From the NCBI GenBank assembly GCA_003140115.1, contig PLIQ01000179.1, positions 64,308 to 75,407 of the forward strand: a DNA stretch of 11,100 bases, given 5' to 3'. Origin of the DNA: Actinomycetota bacterium (lineage in GTDB: Bacteria; Actinomycetota; Actinomycetes; Streptosporangiales; Streptosporangiaceae). A program made the translations under genes and the position numbers. This document shows positions 1 through 5,968 of the stretch, one piece after another. The notes under the pieces are model-generated. The model searched no databases. It was not told where the DNA came from and saw nothing but the letters and a program-made list of their open reading frames with translations. Position 1 is the stretch's first letter. Each line of letters begins with the position of its first letter.

Positions 1-10
1 GAGGTGCACG

Positions 11-1183
11 ATGCGTGAGTTCAAGATCGACGTCCCGCAGTCGCAGCTCGATGACCTGAAGCAAAGACTCGCGGCCACCCGCTGGCCCGATGAGATGCCC
101 GGTGTCGGCTGGAGCCGCGGCGCTCCGCTGAGCTATATCAGGGAGCTGGCCGAGTACTGGCGCACCAGCTTCGACTGGCGCGCCGCCGAGGCGCGGATGA
201 ACCAGTTCCCTCACTTCCTCACGGAGATCGACGGCGTGCAGGTGCATTTCCTGCACGCTCGCTCGCCCGAACCGAACGCCATGCCGGTGATCTTCACCCA
301 CGGCTGGCCCGGATCCTTCGTTGAGTTCCTCGATGTCATCGATCCACTGATCAACCCGACCGCGCACGGCGGCGACCCGGCCGACGCGTTCCATGTGATC
401 ATCCCGTCGATCCCCGGCTACGGCTTCTCCGGCCCGACTCACAAGCTCGGCTGGGACACCGAGCGGGTGGCGCTAACTTGGAAGGAGTTGATGCGGCGCC
501 TCGGGTACACCCGCTACATCGCGCAGGGCGGCGACTGGGGCTCGCCCATCTCGCTGCGGGTCGGCCTCGCCGATCCTGAACACGTCGCGGGCGTGCACAT
601 CAACATGTGCGTGACGCTCCCGCCACCCGACCCCGCCGTCATGGCTCAGCTCATATCTCAGCTGTCCGAGTCGGATATGGAGCGGCTGCAATTCGGCGGT
701 TACTTCTTCCAGGACGGCTTCGGCTGGATGAAGATCCAGGCCACCCGCCCGCAGACGCTCGCCTACGGCCTGACCGACTCACCCGTCGGGCAGCTCGCCT
801 GGATCGCGGAGAAATTCAAGGAGTGGACGGACTCGACGGACCGGCCCGAGGACGCGGTAAGCCGCGACCAGATGCTGACCAACGTGTCGCTCTACTGGCT
901 GACCGCGACCGCGGGGTCGAGCGCGCAGCTGTACTACGAATCTGAGCACCTCGACGCTGACTTCGGCCGCACGTGGGCCGGGCCGTGGCCGCTAGCCATG
1001 CCGGTCGCCGTGGCGGTCTTCCCCAAGGACGCGTCGCGGCCGATCCGCAGTTGGGCGGAGAACATCCTGCCCACGCTGACCCGCTGGACCGAGTTCGACC
1101 GCGGCGGTCACTTCGCCGCCATGGAGCAGCCGGAACTCTTCGTAGGGGACATACGGGCGTTCGCTCGCTCCCTGCACGAGTGA
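11..1183 (+). CDS. Epoxide hydrolase (EHN-type, alpha/beta hydrolase fold)
   Basis: This 390-aa protein should open epoxides to vicinal diols in the cytoplasm; no signal peptide or membrane segment is visible. The first ~80 residues match the EHN region that precedes the catalytic domain in microsomal-type and bacterial epoxide hydrolases (RLAATRWPDE at 19-28). The oxyanion-hole HGWPGS lies at 97-102. The nucleophile is Asp175 in GGDWGS. The acid is probably Asp340 in FPKD and the base His367 in GGHF; their 27-residue spacing suits the family. Tyr308/309 are candidates for the epoxide-activating tyrosine. Length is normal. The ATG is preceded by GAGGTG at 1-6, so the start is secure. A hairpin follows the stop at 1204-1236. 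Homologues are common in actinobacterial secondary metabolism, including enediyne clusters (SgcF type), but also in catabolism, so the substrate cannot be read from the sequence. Confidence 0.93.
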   Translation: MREFKIDVPQSQLDDLKQRLAATRWPDEMPGVGWSRGAPLSYIRELAEYWRTSFDWRAAEARMNQFPHFLTEIDGVQVHFLHARSPEPNAMPVIFTHGWPGSFVEFLDVIDPLINPTAHGGDPADAFHVIIPSIPGYGFSGPTHKLGWDTERVALTWKELMRRLGYTRYIAQGGDWGSPISLRVGLADPEHVAGVHINMCVTLPPPDPAVMAQLISQLSESDMERLQFGGYFFQDGFGWMKIQATRPQTLAYGLTDSPVGQLAWIAEKFKEWTDSTDRPEDAVSRDQMLTNVSLYWLTATAGSSAQLYYESEHLDADFGRTWAGPWPLAMPVAVAVFPKDASRPIRSWAENILPTLTRWTEFDRGGHFAAMEQPELFVGDIRAFARSLHE

Positions 1184-1203
1184 CCGTCCGACCCGCTCTC
1201 CAC

Positions 1204-1236
1204 GGAGCCCGGTACCCCAGACAGGTACCGGGCTCC
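1204..1236 (+). terminator. Hairpin terminator after the epoxide hydrolase
   Basis: A perfect 13-bp inverted repeat (GGAGCCCGGTACC, loop CCAGACA, GGTACCGGGCTCC) begins 20 bases after the stop codon. There is no U-tract, as is common in high-GC actinobacteria. It probably terminates the plus-strand gene; this is inferred from position and stability. Confidence 0.7.
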
Positions 1237-1267
1237 GCGCATGTGGTGCTGCCTTAGGAAAACGCAA

Positions 1268-1297
1268 AGCGGGCGGCCTGCACGCAGGCCGCCCGCT
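1268..1297 (-). terminator. Hairpin terminator of the minus-strand flavin monooxygenase gene
   Basis: A perfect 14-bp inverted repeat (1268-1281 and 1284-1297) lies 12 bases beyond the stop of the convergent minus-strand gene. Read on the minus strand it is followed by a T-richer stretch (GCTTTGCGTTTTCC), which fits intrinsic termination in that direction. With the hairpin at 1204-1236 it insulates the two convergent genes. Confidence 0.75.
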
Positions 1298-1308
1298 CGT
1301 TCGGCTGG

Positions 1309-2493
1309 TCAGATGTAGAGCGTGTCGGGCTCGATCCCGCACAGGACCCGGCCATACAGCTCGTCGTTGGTGTCCGGGTGCATCAGCGCGTGCATGGTGA
1401 CCGCGTTGACGTCGCGGGCGATCCGCTGGATCGGCTGGTTACTGTAGATGGACGAGCCGCCGCTGGCCGTGGCCAGGATGTCGACGGCTTCCTTGCTGAG
1501 CCGGCACACCGCGCCGAGGTCAGCGCGCGCCCGGACGCGCTCCTCGATGGTCCACGGGGCGTTCTCGGCGCCCTTGGTGTCAACCAGGGTCGCCACGCGG
1601 TGGGCATGGAAGTCCGCCTCGTCGATCCTCCTGACCGCGTCGGCGACCTGGAGATGGGTCAGCGGTGCCTGGGCTTGCTTGCTGTAACCCGTGTAGGTGA
1701 TCTTGCGTTCGGGCAGCCGCGCGAAGAACGCTTCCTTCGCGGCCTTCGCCATGCCGAGGACGCAGCCCAGGGAAGATGCGGAAGCCACCGGGAGCAGGGG
1801 CGCCCGGTAGATCTCCGCAGCCGCGTTCTCCGGCGAGGCGGACATACCCTGCAGGATCGCGCCGATCGGCAGGACGCGCTCCTGCGGGACGAACACATTC
1901 GTCGCGGCGGTGCTGACGCTGCCGCTGCCCTTCATCCCCGAGGTGTACCAGTCGTCGATGATCTGCAGGTCCGATATCGGCACCAGCGCGACGACCGGGC
2001 TCGGCGGGCCCTCGCCGCCGACCAGGATCGCGATGATCTCCTGCCACTGGCTGTGCAGCGCCCCGCTGACGAATCCCCACTTGCCGTTGACGACGATGCC
2101 TCCGTCGGTCGGGATGGCCAGCGCGCTCGGGCTCAGCGTCCCGCACACCCGGACGTCCGGGGTCGAGAACACCTCATCCTGAACCTGGTCGGGGAACATG
2201 CACGCCATCCAGCCCGGAATCCAGTACACCGAGGCGGTCCACGCGGCGGAGCCGTCGCCCCGGCCGAGCTCGGCGGCCACGTCGACCAGGGTTCGCGTGT
2301 CGGACTCGTATCCGCCGTAACGCGCGGGTACCCGCATACGGAAGACGCCGGCGTCGGCGAGGGCTTCGATCGACTCCTCATGAAGACGCCGATTCTCTTC
2401 CGACCAGGCCGCGTGCTTCTGCAGCACCGGCACAAGTCCGGACGCGCGCTGAACAAGCTGCTCTCGCGCCGGAATATCGGTCTTCTGCACCAT
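1309..2493 (-). CDS. Acyl-CoA dehydrogenase-fold flavin-dependent monooxygenase (HsaA/group D type)
   Basis: This 394-aa protein belongs to the acyl-CoA dehydrogenase superfamily, closest in layout to the two-component flavin-dependent hydroxylases (HsaA-like group D) with the Acyl-CoA_dh_2 C-terminus. Those enzymes use reduced flavin from a separate reductase to hydroxylate an aromatic ring or amine. The N-terminal helical domain includes RVPARYGGYE (54-63). The beta domain contains GKWGFVSGA (137-145) and SGMKGSGS (185-192), typical flavin-site segments. The C-terminal helical domain carries ASGGSSIY (343-350) and RIARDVNAV (357-365). Length is typical. GGAGG lies only 2 nt before the ATG but 5 nt before the GTG that is codon 2, so translation may start at 2490. 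No flavin reductase gene is in view. A true acyl-CoA dehydrogenase is less likely but not excluded. Confidence 0.85.
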   Translation of the reverse strand: MVQKTDIPAREQLVQRASGLVPVLQKHAAWSEENRRLHEESIEALADAGVFRMRVPARYGGYESDTRTLVDVAAELGRGDGSAAWTASVYWIPGWMACMFPDQVQDEVFSTPDVRVCGTLSPSALAIPTDGGIVVNGKWGFVSGALHSQWQEIIAILVGGEGPPSPVVALVPISDLQIIDDWYTSGMKGSGSVSTAATNVFVPQERVLPIGAILQGMSASPENAAAEIYRAPLLPVASASSLGCVLGMAKAAKEAFFARLPERKITYTGYSKQAQAPLTHLQVADAVRRIDEADFHAHRVATLVDTKGAENAPWTIEERVRARADLGAVCRLSKEAVDILATASGGSSIYSNQPIQRIARDVNAVTMHALMHPDTNDELYGRVLCGIEPDTLYI

Positions 2494-2495
2494 AT

Positions 2496-2500
2496 CCTCC
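2496..2500 (-). promoter_or_regulatory. Ribosome binding site with two possible start codons
   Basis: On the minus strand GGAGG is followed by ATATGGTG. The ATG (2493-2491) is 2 nt away and the GTG (2490-2488) is 5 nt away. The second spacing is closer to optimal, so the flavin monooxygenase may begin at the GTG, one residue shorter. Confidence 0.55.
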
Positions 2501-2555
2501 CATAGCTACACCGCTAACGAGACTTACTGTCGACGATCGCAGCTGCTGACCCACT

Positions 2556-2570
2556 CCCGCATACTGCGGG
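2556..2570. promoter_or_regulatory. Inverted repeat in divergent promoter region (possible operator)
   Basis: CCCGCA-TAC-TGCGGG is a 6-bp inverted repeat with a 3-nt centre, inside the 260-bp region between the divergent flavin monooxygenase and secreted hydrolase genes. A second shorter one, GAAAT-CTGA-ATTTC, lies at 2603-2616. The location suits a regulator site acting on both genes, but no regulator is in the window and I see no convincing -35/-10 pair. The rest of the region (2501-2741) holds no supported gene. Confidence 0.25.
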
Positions 2571-2741
2571 TTGCGGATAAGCGGCTACCGCGGCGAATCT
2601 ACGAAATCTGAATTTCTGCGTTGTTTAGGAAACGCCTGATCAGCTTGGCAATCCAGGAGGTGCGTGCGCATCGGGAGACAGGCCTACTAGGTGGTGCGGT
2701 GGACGCTGGTCCGTACGCAAGCCCGTATCACTGCCCGAATC

Positions 2742-2748
2742 GGAGGAG
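2742..2748 (+). promoter_or_regulatory. Ribosome binding site that sets the hydrolase start at 2754
   Basis: GGAGGAG is followed by a 5-nt spacer (TTGGC) and ATG at 2754. An in-frame GTG at 2691 lacks such a site and would put 21 extra residues before the signal peptide, so 2754 is the better start. Confidence 0.85.
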
Positions 2749-2753
2749 TTGGC

Positions 2754-3869
2754 ATGTCACATGCAATAAAACGGTCCGCAGCAGCCGTAGCGGGGCTGCT
2801 GCGCAAGGCCAATCTCGCGCGCGGATGGCGACGCTACGCCATCGGCGGCCTGGTGGTCGCGCTGGGAGTATCCGTCACGCTCGCGGCGGTGGGTGCCCAA
2901 CCGGCGCAGGCAGCGCACGGGCTACCGGCCCAGACGACGTCAAGCAACTCCGGCGTCTGCGTGCCGCCCCCGAGTCCCACGCTGGCCGGGTTCCAGCAGG
3001 GAATGGTCGCCATCCCCGGCGATTCCCTTCATTACGTCATCGGCGGGTCAGGACCGGTCCTCGTGCTCCTGCACGGCTGGCCCATGACCTGGTGGGAGTG
3101 GCACCTGGTGATGCCGACCCTGGCCAAGAGCCACACGGTGATCGCGTTCGACCTGCCGGGGCTGGGCAATTCGGCCGTTCCCACCAGTGGTGGATATACC
3201 ACGGCCGACACCGCGGTCCGGATCCACGAGGCGGTCGCCGCGCTGGGCTTCGGGGACATTTCAATCCTCGCCCATGACCTGGGGGTGAACATCGGCTACG
3301 CCTACGCCCGGCTCTATCCAGCGGAGGTACAGCGGCTGATGGTGCTCGACTCGGAACTCAACGGGTTCGGCCTGGAGTCCGCCTACAGCTTCAGCTTCCA
3401 CTTCCTGCTGAACATGGCAGCTCCGCCGACTCCGGAGGACATCATCAACAACCATGAGGCAGAGGTGGCGTACCTGAACTACCTGTACAGCTTCGCCAAC
3501 AAGGCGGCCGCCATCACCCCACAGGACAAGGACACCTGGTACGGCGCCTATTCCTGTCCGGCGAACCGCGAGGCCGGATACAACTACTACCGGGCCTTCC
3601 CGGCGAACGAGACCTGGGACCTGGCGACCGCCAAGCCGAAGCTGGCCATCCCAGTCGCGGCGGTCGGCGGCCAGGACAGCTTCGGGAGCGGCGTGGCACA
3701 GTCCTTCGAGAATGTGGACACCGACGTGCACACCATCATCGCGCCCGACTCGGGGCACTACGTGCCCGATGAGGATCCCGGATTCACGGCTGAGTGCGCA
3801 ACTCTGTTCTTCAGCCAGAACCCGTACCAGACCGCGCCGAAGGGTTACGCGGCCTGCCTTTCCTCCTGA
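2754..3869 (+). CDS. Exported alpha/beta hydrolase, epoxide hydrolase-like
   Basis: The 371-aa product begins with a long N-region containing a twin arginine (RGWRRYAIGG, 23-32), a hydrophobic stretch (AIGGLVVALGVSVTLAAVGA, 29-48) and a probable cleavage site near AQAA (51-54). It therefore looks exported, by Sec or possibly Tat. The mature part is an alpha/beta hydrolase: HGWP at 107-110, DLPGLGNS at 133-140, and nucleophile Asp175 in AHDLG. The likely acid is Asp308 in GGQD and the base His335 in SGHY, again 27 residues apart. An Asp nucleophile points to the epoxide hydrolase/haloalkane dehalogenase branch rather than a Ser esterase. Cysteines at 69, 268, 348 and 367 could form disulfides outside the cell. 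It is a different type from the hydrolase at 11-1183 because it lacks the EHN region. Possible roles are extracellular processing or detoxification of an epoxide; the substrate is unknown. Confidence 0.88.
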   Translation: MSHAIKRSAAAVAGLLRKANLARGWRRYAIGGLVVALGVSVTLAAVGAQPAQAAHGLPAQTTSSNSGVCVPPPSPTLAGFQQGMVAIPGDSLHYVIGGSGPVLVLLHGWPMTWWEWHLVMPTLAKSHTVIAFDLPGLGNSAVPTSGGYTTADTAVRIHEAVAALGFGDISILAHDLGVNIGYAYARLYPAEVQRLMVLDSELNGFGLESAYSFSFHFLLNMAAPPTPEDIINNHEAEVAYLNYLYSFANKAAAITPQDKDTWYGAYSCPANREAGYNYYRAFPANETWDLATAKPKLAIPVAAVGGQDSFGSGVAQSFENVDTDVHTIIAPDSGHYVPDEDPGFTAECATLFFSQNPYQTAPKGYAACLSS

Positions 3870-3912
3870 CGCTGCCCCAGCTGGGTAGCTGAAGGGCCAA
3901 CGTTGTAGCGAC

Positions 3913-3952
3913 GTGACCGTCGCCGCCAGCACGACCAGGCGGCGGCGGTCAC
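3913..3952 (+). terminator. Hairpin after the exported hydrolase gene
   Basis: GTGACCGTCGCCGCC (3913-3927) and GGCGGCGGCGGTCAC (3938-3952) form a 15-bp stem with one G-T wobble and a 10-nt loop, 43 bases after the stop. It has no U-tract. The position suggests a terminator for the hydrolase gene, separating it from the VOC gene at 4058. The rest of 3870-4057 shows no supported gene. Confidence 0.6.
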
Positions 3953-4057
3953 GAACATCACCATCAGGGTGGACTGGGCGGTGACCGCGAGCAGATCGTG
4001 CCGGTAGTTTGCATCCAGGACACGATGCTGTTCAGCAGAGCTGAGTAGGTGGGTGGT

Positions 4058-4393
4058 ATGGGAGAGCCTTCGCATTTCGAGATCGGGGTGCCAGACCCGC
4101 GGCGGGCGCAGGTTTTTTACGGCACACTGCTCGGCTGGAAGTTCAACGAAGGTGGCCGCAACAGCGCGGCGATCCAGACGGCAGGGGTCCCGGGCGGAGT
4201 GCACGAAGCTCCCGAGCCCGGGCTCGTGGTCTTCTTCAGCGTCCCTGATCTTGACGCTGCGGTCCGGCGCGTCCGTGAGCTGGGCGGCGAGGTTGACCCG
4301 CGCAGGTCCGAAGGGCCAGCCGGGAAATACGCGAGTTCGTGCCGGGACAACCAGGGCGTGCCGTTCGGCTTGCACCAGCCGGCAGCTGGCTGA
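4058..4393 (+). CDS. Small VOC/glyoxalase-fold protein
   Basis: This 111-aa protein has the two-half layout of the vicinal-oxygen-chelate (glyoxalase/bleomycin resistance/dioxygenase) superfamily. The first half runs from HFEIGVPDP (6-14) through RAQVFYGTLLGWKF (16-29) to GGVHE (46-50). The second half runs from VVFFSVPDLDAAVRRVRELGGEV (57-79) to DNQGVPFGLHQP (97-108). His6, His49/Glu50 and residues of the last strand are candidate metal or ligand contacts. Members include antibiotic-binding resistance proteins, isomerases and small tailoring enzymes, so the specific job is open. The ATG at 4058 has AGGTGGG 4 nt upstream; a GTG at 4049 is in frame but overlaps that site. It lies alone between a terminator-like hairpin and the structured repeat at 4434-4489. 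Confidence 0.82.
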   Translation: MGEPSHFEIGVPDPRRAQVFYGTLLGWKFNEGGRNSAAIQTAGVPGGVHEAPEPGLVVFFSVPDLDAAVRRVRELGGEVDPRRSEGPAGKYASSCRDNQGVPFGLHQPAAG

Positions 4394-4433
4394 CTGCGGG
4401 GACGCGGCCAGTACCGGTGCGTTCCACGGCACG

Positions 4434-4489
4434 CAAAGCCCCTGGCATCGCTCGGGCTTCGACACCCAAGCGAATTACCAGGGGCTTTG
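4434..4489 (-). terminator. Long two-part hairpin between VOC gene and tRNA (likely bidirectional terminator)
   Basis: CAAAGCCCCTGG (4434-4445) pairs perfectly with CCAGGGGCTTTG (4478-4489). Inside, TCGCTCGGG (4448-4456) pairs with CCCAAGCGA (4465-4473) with one wobble, around an 8-nt loop. The two stems are separated by a small asymmetric internal loop. On the minus strand the outer stem ends in GGGGCTTTG about 20 nt past the tRNA, which fits tRNA transcript termination. It could also terminate the VOC gene from the other side. The 32-nt ordered interior is more than a simple terminator needs, so a small structured RNA is possible. Confidence 0.55.
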
Positions 4490-4507
4490 GACGTGCGGAT
4501 CTCAGCG

Positions 4508-4597
4508 CGGAGGGCGTGGGATTCGAACCCACGAGGACACTTACACGTCCCAGCAGCCTTAAAAGGCCGCCGCCATCGGCCACTAGGCGAACCCTCC
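4508..4597 (-). tRNA. Class II tRNA (serine-like body) with abnormal anticodon loop
   Basis: Read on the minus strand, the acceptor stem is GGAGGGT/GCCCTCC (4597-4591 with 4515-4509), followed by discriminator G (4508) and no encoded CCA. The D arm is GCC-loop-GGC with the conserved A14 and GG. The T arm is GTGGG-TTCGAAT-CCCAC, fully canonical. A long variable arm (GGGAC/GTCCT) makes it class II; with G73 this resembles tRNA-Ser rather than Leu or Tyr. The anticodon arm is odd: GCGGC (4570-4566) pairs with GCTGC (4557-4553), leaving an 8-nt loop CTTTTAAG. Adding one C-G pair leaves a 6-nt loop TTTTAA. No register gives the normal 7 nt, so the anticodon (TTT, TTA or TAA) cannot be assigned. 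It is either a tRNA with altered decoding or a recently degenerated gene. It lies 31 bp downstream of the SnoaL-like gene on the same strand. Confidence 0.78.
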
Positions 4598-4600
4598 TGG

Positions 4601-4620
4601 CCGCCAGGCGGGCCTGGCGG
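4601..4620 (-). terminator. Short hairpin between the SnoaL-like gene and the tRNA
   Basis: CCGCCAGGC and GCCTGGCGG form a perfect 9-bp stem around a formal 2-nt loop. It sits 8 nt past the stop of the minus-strand SnoaL-like gene and 3 nt before the tRNA 5' end. It may be a terminator for the protein gene or a processing element ahead of the tRNA. There is no U-tract. Confidence 0.45.
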
Positions 4621-4628
4621 ACGCACCT

Positions 4629-5063
4629 TCAGCTAATCGCGTCGCGCGGGCAGTTCTGATAGACCGCCAGCCGCCACGTGCCGTCGTCCTTGACGAGAAT
4701 CCAGGACGCGCGGATCGCCTGCTTGGTCGACACTTCCTTCTCGCCGGGCTCGAGCACTCCACCGACGGTCACCAGCGCGAAGGCGTCGGCGCCAAGCGGC
4801 TTGACCTCGAGCGGGGTTCCGGTGACGCTGGTTCCCTTGTACGGTCCGGCATATCCAGCCTCCATGAATTGCCGGATGTCGTCGCGACCCTTCTTGTACA
4901 CGCCCGGCAGGATCATCGTGCCGTCCTGAATGAATAGCTGGGAGAAAGCCTCGGCGTCGTGCGCCGCCCAAGCCGAGACCAAACGGCCTGGCACGGCGGC
5001 GAGTTCCGCCATCAGCGCGTCGGGTATCTTTGGTGTGCTTGACGCGGACGTCGTGCTGGTCAT
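4629..5063 (-). CDS. SnoaL-like / SgcJ-EcaC family small protein
   Basis: This 144-aa protein has the cone-shaped alpha+beta barrel pattern of the SnoaL-like/DUF4440 group, specifically the SgcJ/EcaC type. The first helix and strand are LVSAWAAHDAEAFSQLFIQDGTMILPG (28-54). KGRDDIRQFM follows at 58-67, then the strands ALVTVGGVLEPGE (96-108), ASWILVKDDGTWRLAVYQNCP (119-139). Members include polyketide cyclases and enediyne-cluster proteins such as SgcJ, but many have unknown roles. No catalytic residue can be assigned. I chose ATG at 5063, with AGAAG a few bases upstream; a GTG at 5075 is an in-frame alternative. The gene is divergent from the carrier-protein gene and is followed by a hairpin and the tRNA. 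The family call is firm, the function is not. Confidence 0.85.
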   Translation of the reverse strand: MTSTTSASSTPKIPDALMAELAAVPGRLVSAWAAHDAEAFSQLFIQDGTMILPGVYKKGRDDIRQFMEAGYAGPYKGTSVTGTPLEVKPLGADAFALVTVGGVLEPGEKEVSTKQAIRASWILVKDDGTWRLAVYQNCPRDAIS

Positions 5064-5425
5064 CTTTCTTCTCACTTTCCCGTGGAGTACCCGGAATCAT
5101 CCAAGGTAAATTGGATTAGCGACTCGATACAAAGCTATTTGCCCGGAAGCCCTTTTTCCTCTCTTACGATGCTGGGACGCAGATCAGCCGCCCTGAGCCT
5201 TGATCAGGCTCAGAGCCTCCCGTCCCCGCACTCTCGCAGGTCCGGCTGTGGGTCAGCACCTCCGGCATTGCGCGCGAACTGGCTCAGCACCAGGGACGCT
5301 GGCCCAGGTCAGGCCGCAATCGGGAAGGTGCAGCGGCTTCCCCGCCCTGCGACCGTGAGGGGGTGACCCGGCAGTTAGCCAGTCCGGCATCCATGCCGCA
5401 CCCGCAGATGGACGGTGAGCCGTTG
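5064..5425. other. Divergent intergenic region with one hairpin
   Basis: These 362 bases lie between the minus-strand SnoaL-like gene and the plus-strand carrier-protein gene. A relatively AT-rich stretch at about 5095-5165 is the likely place for the divergent promoters, although I cannot point to a convincing -35/-10 pair. A perfect 8-bp hairpin, CTGAGCCT-TGATC-AGGCTCAG, sits at 5193-5213 and could be an operator or a leader hairpin. The carrier-protein gene may start earlier than 5426 (GTG 5363, ATG 5393 or 5408), so the last ~60 bases may be coding. I see no other supported gene. Confidence 0.5.
5193..5213. promoter_or_regulatory. Perfect 8-bp hairpin upstream of the carrier-protein/condensation operon
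   Basis: CTGAGCCT, loop TGATC, AGGCTCAG. It lies over 200 bp upstream of the first gene of the operon and 130 bp upstream of the SnoaL-like start. It is either a palindromic protein-binding site or an RNA hairpin in the leader. No U-tract follows, so attenuation is not specifically indicated. Confidence 0.3.
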
Positions 5426-5968
5426 ATGGATTCTGAAAGCATCGGTGAAATCAGCTCAGCCTTGGCTGCCTATCCTGGGCTCGCCGACGTTACGGTCATC
5501 GAGCATGCCGCCGGCCAGGCTGACCAGTGCCTGATCGCCTACGTCGTCCCGGCCGGCCCCGGCCTGGACGTACCTGAGCTGCATGCCTACGCCAGGAAAA
5601 CGCTCAGTAACGGCAGCATGCCAGCGGCTATCGTGATTGTTGATGACATCCCAGCCACGCCGGCGGGCACGGTCAATGTCGCCGCACTGCCAGTGCCGGA
5701 ACTGTCCGGCCTGCTGCCGTACCAGGCGCCCACGACGCCCCGGCAGGAACTGCTGTGTGAGCTGTTCGCCCAGGTACTTGGAGTGGCCAGGTGCGGCATC
5801 GACAGCGACTTCTTCGACCTCGGCGGCCGCTCGATAGAGGCAATGGTGCTGGCCGGGCGCATCAGCGCCGCCCTGGGGGTCCGGGTTTCGATGGCCGACC
5901 TGTTCAAGGCACCCACAGCCGGGGAGATGGACCACGTGCTCAACCGCAAGGCTGACACGCGGCAATGA
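5426..5968 (+). CDS. Free-standing peptidyl carrier protein with degenerate adenylation C-terminal subdomain
   Basis: The 180-aa product has two parts. Residues ~4-90 match the C-terminal subdomain of an NRPS adenylation domain (VTVIEHAAGQ, CLIAYVVPAGPGLDVPEL, PAAIVIVDDIPATPAG). Residues ~105-175 are a carrier domain with the phosphopantetheine site DFFDLGGRSIEA, Ser136. There is no A-domain core. The position of the catalytic A10 motif NGK reads AGT (81-83), so the lysine that drives adenylation is missing and this part should be inactive. The protein probably acts as an acyl/aminoacyl carrier loaded in trans. ATG at 5426 has GGTGAG 6 nt upstream; earlier in-frame starts at 5363, 5393 and 5408 lack a well-spaced site. 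It overlaps the next gene by ATGA, implying translational coupling. Its cognate partner is probably the condensation enzyme at 5965. Confidence 0.85.
   Translation: MDSESIGEISSALAAYPGLADVTVIEHAAGQADQCLIAYVVPAGPGLDVPELHAYARKTLSNGSMPAAIVIVDDIPATPAGTVNVAALPVPELSGLLPYQAPTTPRQELLCELFAQVLGVARCGIDSDFFDLGGRSIEAMVLAGRISAALGVRVSMADLFKAPTAGEMDHVLNRKADTRQ

Noticed and set aside
1378..2505. 375-codon open frame on the plus strand opposite the flavin monooxygenase
   Set aside because: Low-complexity Arg/Asp/Gly composition and no family pattern; the minus-strand frame has the full acyl-CoA dehydrogenase-fold motif set and a ribosome binding site.
3845..4465. 206-codon minus-strand frame with a hydrophobic stretch near 3900-4000 resembling a membrane segment
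   Set aside because: Most of it is antisense to the VOC gene, has no ribosome binding site, and the hydrophobic part overlaps the hairpin at 3913-3952. A short remnant of a membrane protein in 3870-4040 cannot be excluded but is not supported.
4508..4597. Reading the tRNA as an ordinary tRNA-Lys (TTT) or Leu (TAA)
   Set aside because: tRNA-Lys has no long variable arm, tRNA-Leu needs A73 while this has G, and neither anticodon sits in a proper 7-nt loop here.
5111..5133. TTGGAT ... TACAAA as a -35/-10 promoter pair
   Set aside because: The spacer is only 11 nt, far from the usual 16-19 nt.
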